Origin: JAPOXR01 sp963664715
GTDB lineage: Bacteria > Pseudomonadota > Alphaproteobacteria > Rhodobacterales > Rhodobacteraceae
DNA: 64,000 nucleotides
Assembly (NCBI GenBank): GCA_963664715.2
Contig: CAXXUY010000016.1
Location: forward strand, 255,161 to 319,160
Direction of reading: 5' to 3'
Position 1 is the stretch's first letter. Each line of letters starts with the position of its first letter. Shown in pieces: positions 35,601 through 43,465 of the stretch. Position numbers and translations under genes: made by a program. The notes beneath the pieces were generated by a model. The model was not told the origin of the DNA, ran no database searches, and saw only the letters and a program-made list of their open reading frames with translations.

Positions 35601-37319
35601 CGCGCCGGTCGTGTCCTCGACATCAGCAGATGGCTCTTCGAGTTCGGCAACCGAAACCTGTTCCGGAACTGATGCATCGGTCTCAGTGGTCACCGTCTGA
35701 AGGTCAGTCTCCTCGACTGCGTCTTCAGGCTGCAGGTCCACCGCGGTCAACTGATCTGTGGTATCAGCCGTATCCTGCGGCTGTTCAACCGACTCTGTTG
35801 CCTCATCATCTGTCGTTGGCGCCAATCGGGTTTCGGCCGGAGCCGTTGGCGCCACTGCCTCGGCTTCCCCGGCGACTTCAGGGCAACTGCCATCTTCGGC
35901 AAGCGTTGCTCCCTGATCCAGCGACGGGCATTCCGCCACTGGCTCCGGAGCCGCCTCAACAACGGCAACAGGCTCCTCGGCCTCGACCTCCTCCGGAACA
36001 ACAGAAACAGTGTCGACAGGCTCGTCCGCCTCAGCCGGCACTGCGACCGCATCCTCGGTTACCTCCGTCTCGGCAACCGCGCCGGTCATGTCCTCGACAT
36101 CATCAGATGGCTCTTCAGGCTCGGCAACCGAAACCTGTTCCGGAACTGCCGGGTCGGACGGGGCTGCAGGAACCTCATCTGCCGTGTCTTCCGAAACCAC
36201 TTCCGTCGGCTCGTCGACCTCCGACGCCTCCTGGTCCACCGACAGCTCGGCTTCCCTGGCGACTTCAGGGCAACTGCCATCTTCGGCAAGCGTTGCTCCC
36301 GGGTCCAGCGACGGGCATTCCGCCACTGGCTCCGGAGCCGCCTCAACAACGGCAACAGGCTCCTCGGCCTCGACCTCCTCCGGAACAACAGAAACAGTGT
36401 CGACAGGCTCGTCCGCCTCAGCCGGCACTGCGACCGCATCCTCGGTTGCCTCCGTCTCGGCAACCGCGCCGGTCGTGTCCTCGACATCAGCAGATGGCTC
36501 TTCGGGCTCGGCAACCGAAACCTGTTCTGGAACTGATGCATCGGTCTCAGTGGTCACCGTCTGAAGGTCAGTCTCCTCGACTGCGTCTTCAGGCTGCAGG
36601 TCCACCGCGGTCAACTGATCTGTGGTATCAGCCGTATCCTGCGGCTGTTCAACCGACTCTGTTGCCTCATCATCTGTCGTTGGCGCCAATCGGGTTTCGG
36701 CCGGAGCCGTTGGCGCCACTGCCTCGGCTTCCCCGGCGACTTCAGGGCAACTGCCATCTTCGGCAAGCGTTGCTCCCTGATCCAGCGACGGGCATTCCGC
36801 CACTGGCTCCGGAGCCGCCTCAACAACGGCAACAGGCTCCTCGGCCTCGACCTCCTCCGGAACAACAGAAACAGTGTCGACAGGCTCGTCCGCCTCAGCC
36901 GGCACTGCGACCGCATCCTCGGTTACCTCCGTCTCGGCAACCGCGCCGGTCGTGTCCTCGACATCAGCAGATGGCTCTTCGGGCTCGGCAACCGAAACCT
37001 GTTCTGGAACTGATGCATCGGTCTCAGTGGTCACCGTCTGAAGGTCAGTCTCCTCGACTGCGTCTTCAGGCTGCAGGTCCACCGCGGTCAACTGATCTGT
37101 GGTATCAGCCGTATCCTGCGGCTGTTCAACCGACTCTGTTGCCTCATCATCTGTCGTTGGCGCCAATCGGGTTTCGGCCGGAGCCGTTGGCGCCACTGCC
37201 TCGGCTTCCTTCTGCCCTTCCTGTGTCGCAAAATAGAGCAGGCCACCGAGAATGACTGAAGACACGATAATGATTGTCGCGGGGACTGAACCCAGTTTCA
37301 TTGGTACTTTGTCTGCCAT
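32613..37319 (-). CDS. Giant LysM protein with seven acidic tandem repeats
   Basis: The 1568-residue protein has a short cytoplasmic N-terminus, one membrane helix (about 13-31), then seven tandem repeats (about 39-1031), a further acidic Pro/Glu-rich region to about 1220, two Ig-like beta domains (from FDIVRVDQFGTAIVAG and from VEIVSYDERGEVFIAG) and a C-terminal LysM domain (about 1505-1558, RGFTLWGISRKQYG and LIFPGQIFVLP). The C-terminal half resembles LysM proteins coded beside LOG genes in Rhodobacterales. The anchor plus LysM suggests a bridge from inner membrane to peptidoglycan. Each repeat core is about 30% Asp plus Glu with no Lys or Arg and has two cysteines. Confidence 0.88.
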   Translation of the reverse strand: MADKVPMKLGSVPATIIIVSSVILGGLLYFATQEGQKEAEAVAPTAPAETRLAPTTDDEATESVEQPQDTADTTDQLTAVDLQPEDAVEETDLQTVTTETDASVPEQVSVAEPEEPSADVEDTTGAVAETEVTEDAVAVPAEADEPVDTVSVVPEEVEAEEPVAVVEAAPEPVAECPSLDQGATLAEDGSCPEVAGEAEAVAPTAPAETRLAPTTDDEATESVEQPQDTADTTDQLTAVDLQPEDAVEETDLQTVTTETDASVPEQVSVAEPEEPSADVEDTTGAVAETEATEDAVAVPAEADEPVDTVSVVPEEVEAEEPVAVVEAAPEPVAECPSLDPGATLAEDGSCPEVAREAELSVDQEASEVDEPTEVVSEDTADEVPAAPSDPAVPEQVSVAEPEEPSDDVEDMTGAVAETEVTEDAVAVPAEADEPVDTVSVVPEEVEAEEPVAVVEAAPEPVAECPSLDQGATLAEDGSCPEVAGEAEAVAPTAPAETRLAPTTDDEATESVEQPQDTADTTDQLTAVDLQPEDAVEETDLQTVTTETDASVPEQVSVAELEEPSADVEDTTGAVAETEATEDAVAAPAEADEPVDTVSVVPEEVEAEEPVAVVEAAPAPVAECPSLDPGATLAEDGSCPEVAGEAELSVDQEALEVDEPTEVVSEDTADEVPAAPSDPAVPEQVSVAEPEEPSDDVEDTTGAVAETEVTEDAVAVPAEVDEPVDTVSVVPEEVEADEPVAVVEAAPAPVVECPSLDPGATLAEDGSCPEVAGEAELSVDQEALEVDEPTKVVSEDTADEVPAAPSDPAVPEQVSVAEPEEPSDDVEDTTGAVAETEVTEDAVAVPAEVDEPVDTVSVVPEEVEADEPVAVVEAAPAPVVECPSLDPGATLAEDGSCPEVAGEAELSVDQEALEVDEPTKVVSEDTADEVPAAPSDPAVPEQVSVAEPEEPSDDVEDTTGAVAETEVTEDAVAVPAEADEPVDTVSVVPEEVEAEEPVAVVEAAPEPVLECPSLDQGATLAEDGSCPDEVVEATETGEAVDSVPEPSVALMDPARQEDLEPETGEDVQSAGAAPEPEEGTDASAVDSSIESATLSATPDPTAQEQEQTETVDIAVADDSEPPGESGDDESIETVSGTHLTQEETPAKITESVTETVDDSGDGLMDETESAALQEVESAPLAGGTVPVVDPDAGEADVAEGTPLEMSTDQDTASVGAQLLGAPAETAGSTVASLQEIPNEEETPPVPAAVPPTFDIVRVDQFGTAIVAGRAPASSRIEAVVDGRVASSQAVGRNGQFAMIFSIETESDTLAIGLQAALPDGQLINSEETVFVVVPHGRIAAAVADVAEGTPVDTFVSPEEPPATNLADLTDFQPSVLLASNQGVRLIQPSLPEEEDRLLVEIVSYDERGEVFIAGSTKSDGGVVNIYLDDTLVKSRQFSAGGSWWTDLAEVDAGRYRMRVEEVDLSGEVVATAEMPFQKESAQHALDLLATVSQNDADSSEDIDQGPIISLIAVQRGFTLWGISRKQYGLGRLYVNIFNANLDQIEDPDLIFPGQIFVLPHESQLIDPLW
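34227..37205 (-). repeat. Tandem coding repeats: 3 units of 477 bp and 4 of 387 bp
   Basis: All seven units share a 94-codon core (VPEQVSVAEPEEPS... to ...DGSCPEVAGE). Each is preceded by one of two linkers: A (65 codons, AEAVAPTAPAETRL...) or B (35 codons, AELSVDQEA...). Reading the protein N to C, the order is A A B A B B B. Distances between equal landmarks confirm it: GTCTCAG at 37021, 36544 and 35680 (477, then 864 = 477 + 387), and the GCCGGGTCGGAC landmark of B units at steps of 387. Units differ by few bases, including silent sites, so the expansion is recent or kept uniform by gene conversion. Confidence 0.93.
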
Positions 37320-37436
37320 TTAAGATTCTCGCTGCAATCGCTAGACTGCCAACATGACCCAAATAATAGTTTTTCCGACCGAACGTTGATAGTGTAATTC
37401 GGCAATCAACAAAAGTGATACTGGTTAGGATTCAAA

Positions 37437-37982
37437 TTGAAATCGGTTTGTTTGTTCTGTGGAGCACGGATGGGGCACTCCGGAAAATTTGCTCGCGCTG
37501 CCGGGAACTTCGGATCATCCATCGCCCGCGAGAACTGGCGACTGGTATACGGTGCCGGTGATGTCGGCTTGATGGGTGTTGCCGCCCGAGCTGCCAAGGC
37601 GGCTGGCGGCCAGGTATTCGGTGTCATTCCGGATTACCTTACCAAGCTGGAAATTGTCTTCGAAGGCGTGGACAGCCTGGTGATTACCGAGACGATGCAT
37701 GAACGAAAGAAGATCATGTTCATGAATTCAGATGCCATTGTGACACTTCCTGGCGGAGCAGGAACCCTTGATGAACTGTTTGAAATCGTTACCTGGCGCC
37801 AACTCGGACAGCACGACAAGCCCGTTTTCATCCTGAATGTCGACAACTACTGGAGCAGGATGCTGGAAGTGCTTGAAGGGATCGTCAGATGCGGCTTTGC
37901 AGATGCCGACCTCATTGAACAGGTCCGGGCCGTCGATTCAGTCGACACGCTTATCGCAGAACTCCGCGAAGAATTGAGTTGA
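37437..37982 (+). CDS. LOG family nucleoside 5'-monophosphate phosphoribohydrolase
   Basis: The 181-residue protein has the Rossmann-like LOG fold with the active-site motif PGGAGTLDE and the opening SVCLFCGARMG. Family members cut cytokinin-type or ordinary nucleoside monophosphates to base and ribose phosphate. The start is a TTG preceded by TAGGAT. It is divergent from the LysM protein gene (117-base gap) and its end overlaps rarD on the other strand by 32 bases. Confidence 0.88.
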   Translation: MKSVCLFCGARMGHSGKFARAAGNFGSSIARENWRLVYGAGDVGLMGVAARAAKAAGGQVFGVIPDYLTKLEIVFEGVDSLVITETMHERKKIMFMNSDAIVTLPGGAGTLDELFEIVTWRQLGQHDKPVFILNVDNYWSRMLEVLEGIVRCGFADADLIEQVRAVDSVDTLIAELREELS

Positions 37983-38865
37983 TCTTCCTGTCAAACGAAA
38001 AGACCAGCAATGCAATCCAGATCATTGCAAATGCAACCAGGTCGGCGGCGGTAAACGACTCCTTGAATATCAGCGTGGCAACCAGAAACTGCAGTGTAGG
38101 ATTCGTGTATAGCAGGAATCCTCCGTCGGAGTAGCGAAGTCGTTTCGTTGCGTAGGACATCAATGCCAGCGGAAGAGCAGTTATCAACCCGGAAGACGCA
38201 AGCATTGCCGTAGCCAACAATTCATGGCCGAAGTACCCGCCAACCCGACCGGAGAAATCCTGCCAGGCAAATACGTGCACACCAAACAGCCAGGCAAGTG
38301 CAAATGGCGTCAGTACAAGGGATTCTGCCGCCACCGACAAGACCGCTCCCTCACTCACATGTTTCTTGATCAACCCGTAGACCGCGAATGTAGAGGCCAG
38401 AACCAGTGCAAGCAGCGGGAAATCCCCGAGTACAAGTGTAAGGTACAATACCGCCGCTGCTGACATGCCGACCGATATCCATTGCGGAATGGTCAATCGC
38501 TCCTTGAGGAACACCGAACCGAGGAAAACAGCCAGCAGGGGAAACAGGTAATAGCCAAGGCTTGCCTCGGTGGCGCGTTCGATCTGGATCGCAAATATAA
38601 AGATCAACCAGTTCGTTCCGATCAGGAATGCCGCCAGTATCGTTGTGGCAAGTTTCCGGGGCGTAGCAACGAGCACCCGAAACAACTCGCGCGACCTGCC
38701 CTGCGATAGAAGCAAGATCAGGAAGATGAAAAAGGAAAAGATGGCGCGGTGGGCAAGCACCTCCAGAGGCGGTACATGCGCAATGATCTTGTAGTATATC
38801 GGTGAGAGCCCCCAGATAGTACCGGCGGCCAACATGGCAAACATGCCCTTTGAACGGTTGATCAT
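37951..38865 (-). CDS. rarD: EamA-family transporter RarD
   Basis: The 304-residue protein has ten hydrophobic helices in two EamA halves and starts with the RarD-specific GMFAMLAAGTIWGLSPIYYK. RarD was named for chloramphenicol sensitivity, but its true substrate is not known. YTNPTLQFLVATLIFKE near the end is another family block. It lies downstream of sodB on the same strand after a GC-rich inverted repeat. Confidence 0.88.
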   Translation of the reverse strand: MINRSKGMFAMLAAGTIWGLSPIYYKIIAHVPPLEVLAHRAIFSFFIFLILLLSQGRSRELFRVLVATPRKLATTILAAFLIGTNWLIFIFAIQIERATEASLGYYLFPLLAVFLGSVFLKERLTIPQWISVGMSAAAVLYLTLVLGDFPLLALVLASTFAVYGLIKKHVSEGAVLSVAAESLVLTPFALAWLFGVHVFAWQDFSGRVGGYFGHELLATAMLASSGLITALPLALMSYATKRLRYSDGGFLLYTNPTLQFLVATLIFKESFTAADLVAFAMIWIALLVFSFDRKINSILRGVLR

Positions 38866-38873
38866 CGGGCCAG

Positions 38874-38902
38874 GCCGGCTCCGCCGAACTGGCAGAGCCG
38901 GC
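38874..38902 (-). terminator. Candidate hairpin downstream of sodB
   Basis: GCCGGCTC (38874-38881) and GAGCCGGC (38895-38902) form a perfect 8-bp stem with a 13-base loop in the 60-base gap between sodB and rarD. No T-run follows in the minus direction, so it may attenuate or act Rho-dependently rather than be a strong intrinsic terminator. Confidence 0.35.
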
Positions 38903-38925
38903 TGCGACTAGGTCTTGCGCCGGTT

Positions 38926-39534
38926 CTATGAGCCGGAAAGGCGGCTGGCGACGTTCTCCCAGTTCACCAGATTTTCGAGGAAATTCTCCAGATAGGCCGG
39001 CCGCCTGTTGCGGAAGTCAATGTAGTATGAGTGTTCCCAAACATCGCATCCAAGCAAGGCAGTCTGGCCAGAACACAACGGGTTGACCCCGTTCTCGGTC
39101 TTGGAAATCTTCAGCGTGCCTTCCCCGTCTTCAACAAGCCAGCACCATCCCGAACCGAATTGTCCGACACCGGCGGCGACGAATTCCCGCTTGAAATCGT
39201 CTACGGAACCGAATGAGTCCCGGACCCTGCCTTCCAACTCCGACGGCATTGCGCTCTGGCTTGGCCCCATCATCTCCCAGAACTGAACGTGATTCCAATG
39301 CTGGGATGCGTTGTTGAAGATACCGTTCTGCGCAACCGCACCTGCCTGGTAAGTGCCGACTATGATGTCCTCAACCGGTTTTCCCTCCCATTCCGTTCCC
39401 GCGATCAGCTTGTTGCCATTGTCCACATAGGCTTTGTGGTGCAGGTCATGGTGAAACTCCAGCGTTTCCTTTGACATGCCTGAAGCAGCCAGAGCATCGT
39501 GGGCATAGGGTAGATCAGGTAGACTGAATGACAT
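38926..39534 (-). CDS. sodB: Superoxide dismutase, iron type
   Basis: The 202-residue enzyme has metal ligands His28 (EFHHDLHH), His82 (QHWNH), Asp164 and His168 (DVWEHSYY). Gln78 in NNASQHWNH and the absence of the second-sphere Gln in TENGVNP point to the iron-type arrangement. It converts superoxide to peroxide in the cytoplasm. No OxyR, SoxR or Fur site could be recognised upstream. Confidence 0.94.
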   Translation of the reverse strand: MSFSLPDLPYAHDALAASGMSKETLEFHHDLHHKAYVDNGNKLIAGTEWEGKPVEDIIVGTYQAGAVAQNGIFNNASQHWNHVQFWEMMGPSQSAMPSELEGRVRDSFGSVDDFKREFVAAGVGQFGSGWCWLVEDGEGTLKISKTENGVNPLCSGQTALLGCDVWEHSYYIDFRNRRPAYLENFLENLVNWENVASRLSGS

Positions 39535-39614
39535 AGCTGTGTCCTCTCATTGATGATCAAAGCGCATTGGACGATTCGGCAGGTATCTGCCGATTATCGG
39601 TATTGCAGTTTCGA

Positions 39615-39968
39615 TTACACCGGCATCAAGGCGACCGCAACGCGTCGCCCTTCCGCCAGGAGGACATTGTAGGTCCTGCATGCAGCAGGCGTCGGCATGG
39701 CCTCGACCTCGATACCGCACGTGCCGAGGGCATTGCAAAACCCTTCCGGGAGACTGTGGGCATCCGGACCGGTCCCGACCAGCAGGAGATCAATCTCATC
39801 CTGCGCTGCGCAGAAGCAATTGGAATCTTCCATACCCTGCCATCTTGTGACTCCCGATGGCAGCACCGCTATCATCCCCTCGCGGACTTCTCCCGAAATT
39901 CTGAAGAAACCCGGACCGTATCCGTCAATTGGCAACATACCGGAATAGCTGACTGGAGCGACGCGCAT
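39615..39968 (-). CDS. Mth938-like domain protein
   Basis: The 117-residue protein starts MRVAPVSYSGMLPIDGYGPG and has the DUF498/Mth938 core: GFFRISGEVREGMIAVLPSG, then DLLLVGTGPDAHSLP, and the end PTPAACRTYNVLLAEGRRV. The family is uncharacterised in bacteria; a eukaryotic relative is the complex I assembly factor NDUFAF3. It is regularly found next to secDF in alphaproteobacteria. Here it follows the TauE/SafE-like gene by five bases. The start at 39968 is set by that gene's stop. Confidence 0.88.
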   Translation of the reverse strand: MRVAPVSYSGMLPIDGYGPGFFRISGEVREGMIAVLPSGVTRWQGMEDSNCFCAAQDEIDLLLVGTGPDAHSLPEGFCNALGTCGIEVEAMPTPAACRTYNVLLAEGRRVAVALMPV

Positions 39969-39973
39969 CGAAG

Positions 39974-40747
39974 TCAACCAATCGGATCGATGATGCCCAA
40001 TACCGCCGATGCCGCAATGATAGCGTAGGCGGCAACCCGATACTCCCTTTCCCGACCCGGCTGAAAGAAACGCGCCCCGATGATCAATGCCAGAAAGTAG
40101 ACCAATGTCACGGCAAGGCCGACATAGACCGGGCCGGTCGTCAGCCATCCCCTGAATGACAGCATTGCCAGCAAGAGCACGTCAGCAAGGATTAGATACA
40201 TGAAAATGTTGGCGCGAATGCATGCGGCCGACAACGGACGAACCAGGTAGAACAGCATCACGGGTGGTCCGGGAACACCTGTGGCGCCTGCCAGCAGCCC
40301 TCCTGCTCCGCCAATGCCCAGTACCGCCAGATTCGAGGTCTGCCCTTGGTACCGCCATCCACTGGCCATGATCGCCACCAAAGCAAGAGTAAGGATCGCA
40401 ACCGTGTTTCGGAACATGTCGCTCGACAGCATCTCAAGCAGGGCAATCCCGAACGGCATCGCCACCGCGGCGCCGGCAACCAGCCGCAACAGTTCTCGGG
40501 GATTGGCGTCACCTACCAGCCTCGGCGACATGATCATCGGCCCGATTATGTCCATAATGCAAAGGATAATCAGTGCAGGAACCGGATCAACGACAGAACT
40601 CGCAAATGGCAGAAAGATCATCGCGGTGCCAAAACCCGAAAACCCGCGAACGACACCCGCCACGAATGCACCCAGTGCAATCCAAAGGAATCCGTCCCGC
40701 AAATTCCAGACATCGTCCGGAATTTGTAGAATCGACAAAAATTCCAT
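39974..40747 (-). CDS. TSUP family (TauE/SafE) permease
   Basis: The 257-residue membrane protein has about eight helices and the twin TSUP motifs GVVRGFSGFGTAMIFLP near 31-47 and LLAGATGVPGPPVMLFYL near 150-167. Family members export or import sulfite, sulfoacetate, thiosulfate or other small anions. Its ATG shares one base with the secF stop (TGATG), so it is translated with secF; this gene is not part of the sec operon in most genomes I know. Confidence 0.88.
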   Translation of the reverse strand: MEFLSILQIPDDVWNLRDGFLWIALGAFVAGVVRGFSGFGTAMIFLPFASSVVDPVPALIILCIMDIIGPMIMSPRLVGDANPRELLRLVAGAAVAMPFGIALLEMLSSDMFRNTVAILTLALVAIMASGWRYQGQTSNLAVLGIGGAGGLLAGATGVPGPPVMLFYLVRPLSAACIRANIFMYLILADVLLLAMLSFRGWLTTGPVYVGLAVTLVYFLALIIGARFFQPGREREYRVAAYAIIAASAVLGIIDPIG

Positions 40748-41715
40748 CAGGTTGAATTGGATGAGAACTTCGTGCCCGCACCCTTGTCCGGCTTTGACCA
40801 GTCCCGCTTGACTCCCAGGCGAAGCAGTATGTTGGTTGCAATGAACACCGATGAGTAGGTTCCAACGATCACGCCCCAGATCATTGCAAAGACGAACCCC
40901 CGGATCACGTCACCTCCGAACACGAACAAAGCCAGCAATGCGATGAGTGTTGTGACAGAGGTCATGACAGTTCTCGAGAGAGTTCCATTGATCGACAGAT
41001 TCAACACTTCCTGGAGAGCCGGCTTCTTCATTCTCCTCAGGTTCTCCCGAACCCGGTCGAATACGACGACCGTGTCATTCAGGGAGTATCCGACAATCGT
41101 CAGCAGCGCGGCGATTATGGCCAGGTCAAACTTGATCTGGAGTGCACTGAATATTCCCAGCGTCAGCACGACATCATGCACGAGCGCGGCAACCGCACCG
41201 ATTGAAAACTGCCATTCAAACCGGACCCAGATGTAGAACAGAACAGCTGCTATCGCTGCCAGAACAGCAATGATTGCCCTCTGGATCAGTTCGCCCGAAA
41301 CCTTCGGGCCGACGCTCTCGACCAACGGGAACTTCATTTCAGGATCAATGGCCCGCAATGCATCTTCGACCAGCCTTACCGTCGCGGCCGAAACCGCCTC
41401 ATCGCCCTCCTGTGTCTCGAACCTGATCTGGGCGACGTTTTCGTCAGGCCCAAAGGTGATGTCAAAGACCTGCGAAATCGACACATCCCCGAGTCCAAGA
41501 CGCGAAATCGCGTCACGGTATTCGCCGACATCCACCGGCATTTTGCTCAGCGTCCTGATCGTTGTACCGCCGCGAAAATCAATGCCGAAATTCAATCCAA
41601 ACAGGACGACCAGCACGACGGACAGCAACATCGCCGCAGCCGAACCGACAATCGCCGGCCGAGCGAAACGGAAGAAATTCCAGTTGGTTTCAGTCGAAAC
41701 CAGTCGCAGTCTCAT
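40747..41715 (-). CDS. secF: Protein translocase subunit SecF
   Basis: The 322-residue membrane protein starts with a helix followed by GIDFRGGTTIRT, the SecF counterpart of the SecD G-D-R-G-G motif, then a periplasmic P4 domain and five helices with GYSLNDTVVVFDRVRENLR. With SecD and YajC it uses the proton gradient to aid late steps of Sec export. It lies nine bases after secD. Confidence 0.95.
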   Translation of the reverse strand: MRLRLVSTETNWNFFRFARPAIVGSAAAMLLSVVLVVLFGLNFGIDFRGGTTIRTLSKMPVDVGEYRDAISRLGLGDVSISQVFDITFGPDENVAQIRFETQEGDEAVSAATVRLVEDALRAIDPEMKFPLVESVGPKVSGELIQRAIIAVLAAIAAVLFYIWVRFEWQFSIGAVAALVHDVVLTLGIFSALQIKFDLAIIAALLTIVGYSLNDTVVVFDRVRENLRRMKKPALQEVLNLSINGTLSRTVMTSVTTLIALLALFVFGGDVIRGFVFAMIWGVIVGTYSSVFIATNILLRLGVKRDWSKPDKGAGTKFSSNST

Positions 41716-41724
41716 GGCTGTGTC

Positions 41725-43389
41725 CTAGACATTGAGCTTTCTCGGTCTGTTCCATTCAAACCACTTAACGATAAAGAGCCGTGTCAGGTAGATCGCAGTA
41801 AATACCGACGTGACGATCCCAATTCCCAGTGTCACTGAAAAACCCCTTACTGGACCAGACCCGACCGCAAACAGGATGACCGCAGCGATCAGTGTGGTGA
41901 CATTGGCGTCAAATATGGTGGTAATCGCCCGGGAATAGCCCTGCTCGATGGCGCTGGCCGGCCCCCTCGCTGTCTTGGATTCTTCCCTTATGCGTTCGAA
42001 TATCAACACATTGGCGTCAACTGCCATACCGATCGTCAGGACAATTCCAGCAATCCCTGGCAATGTCAGTGTCGCACCGACGATCGAAAGAACGGAAAAG
42101 ATCAGCACCAGGTTTATGATCAGCGCGACATTGGCAAATAGCCCGAATGTTCCGTAGCTCGCAGCCATGAACACGAGGACCGCAGCGAACGCGACGACAC
42201 AGGCAATCCGGCCCGCGTCAATCGAATCCTGGCCCAGTTCCGGACCCACGGTCCTTTCCTCCAGAAAGGTCATCCCCGCCGGCAGGGCACCCGCTCGCAG
42301 GAGAATTGCAAGCCTGTTGGATTCTTCAATTGTAAACCTGCCAGTGATTATCCCCGCCCCTCCAGGAATATGATCCTGAATGACAGGCGCAGAAATGACC
42401 TCGCCATCGAGCGCAATGGCAAACGGAGCCCCGATGTTTGCCGCGGTATAGTCGCCAAACTTGCGCGCGCCAGATGGATTGAACCGAAACGTAACGGCAG
42501 GGCGTCCGTTCTGGTCGAAATCCGGCTGGGCATCGGTCAATTCTTCTCCGCTTACGACCGGTGACTTTTCCAGAACGTAAAACTGACCGGGCTCATCGAG
42601 GGATGGATAGAGCACGTTGCCGACACCCGGTGAGGCGTTCTCGTCCGACGTTCGTCGCACCACGGGGTGAAAGGTCAGCTTGGCGGTCGCCCCGATAAGC
42701 GCTTTCAATTCCTCGGCAGATCCGATTCCGGGAACCTGAATGATGATGCGGTCATCGCCCTGCCGCTGGATCGTGGGCTCCCGGGTTCCAACTTCATCCA
42801 CGCGCCGCCGAATGATCTCAAGGGACTGGCGCATGGTCCGGTCATCCGTGGCAGCGCGTTCCTCCTCCGACAGCGTAACGACGATTTCGTCAGCATCGGT
42901 TGCCACTTCAATGTCGGAGGCACCAACCGAGGTGAGGCTGACGAGGGGACGCGCCAACTCTTCGACTGCGGTCTGAGCTGTTTCAATTCCATCGGGTTGG
43001 GAAATTCGCACTCGCAACTCGTCCGGCCCCGACTCCTGCCGCCGAATGGTTCCGACAGCCGACCTGACTTCACGCAGTGCATCCCGAACATCCGGCCACA
43101 TCGCATCAAGGCGCTCGGAGTAAACATCCTCCAGCCTGACTTCGGCAAGCAGGTGTGCTCCACCCCTCAGGTCCAGCCCCAGATTGACGATTCCAGATGG
43201 CAACCAGCCAGGCCAGTCGTCCAACTGGCCCCTCTGAACTTCGTCAAGCTGGATACCTGCTTCCTGTGAAGCAACCGCGTCGTTGTAGCCCTCGACCCGA
43301 AGGTAAAACGCATTTGGCAGTGCTGCAATAATTCCGGCCAGGCAAACCGCGATAATTGTCACTTGCTTCCATAACTGGATTTGAAGCAT
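41725..43389 (-). CDS. secD: Protein translocase subunit SecD
   Basis: The 554-residue protein has an N-terminal helix, the motif NLGLDLRGGAHLLAEV, a large periplasmic P1 region, and six C-terminal helices with AVDANVLIFERIREE. It is the larger half of the SecDF pump. Length is usual. It follows yajC by 76 bases on the same strand. Confidence 0.95.
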   Translation of the reverse strand: MLQIQLWKQVTIIAVCLAGIIAALPNAFYLRVEGYNDAVASQEAGIQLDEVQRGQLDDWPGWLPSGIVNLGLDLRGGAHLLAEVRLEDVYSERLDAMWPDVRDALREVRSAVGTIRRQESGPDELRVRISQPDGIETAQTAVEELARPLVSLTSVGASDIEVATDADEIVVTLSEEERAATDDRTMRQSLEIIRRRVDEVGTREPTIQRQGDDRIIIQVPGIGSAEELKALIGATAKLTFHPVVRRTSDENASPGVGNVLYPSLDEPGQFYVLEKSPVVSGEELTDAQPDFDQNGRPAVTFRFNPSGARKFGDYTAANIGAPFAIALDGEVISAPVIQDHIPGGAGIITGRFTIEESNRLAILLRAGALPAGMTFLEERTVGPELGQDSIDAGRIACVVAFAAVLVFMAASYGTFGLFANVALIINLVLIFSVLSIVGATLTLPGIAGIVLTIGMAVDANVLIFERIREESKTARGPASAIEQGYSRAITTIFDANVTTLIAAVILFAVGSGPVRGFSVTLGIGIVTSVFTAIYLTRLFIVKWFEWNRPRKLNV

Positions 43390-43465
43390 GTCAAGGACCC
43401 TGCGATGCGTCGGCGCGCGAGTTCATTCCGGGACCCGGGCGCTGTCTGTAGGCGGAGTGGAACGC

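Noticed and set aside
34372..35700. A 442-codon plus-strand frame coding Ser/Thr/Ala-rich repeats resembling a surface adhesin
   Set aside because: Same cause: a shadow of the repeat array in another frame, ending where a linker A unit begins.
34227..37205. Regular repeats as a possible CRISPR array
   Set aside because: Repeat units are 387-477 bp, contiguous, in frame and coding, without unique short spacers; no cas genes nearby.
34227..37205. The repeat array as a transposon or integron structure
   Set aside because: No transposase, integrase or terminal inverted repeats; the repeats are part of one reading frame.
34175..37255. A 1026-codon open frame on the plus strand, rich in Pro, Arg and Gln
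   Set aside because: It is the complement of the acidic repeats of the LysM protein. Their codon bias removes stops from several frames at once. The minus-strand frame has the membrane anchor, the Ig-like domains and LysM; the plus frame has no family resemblance.
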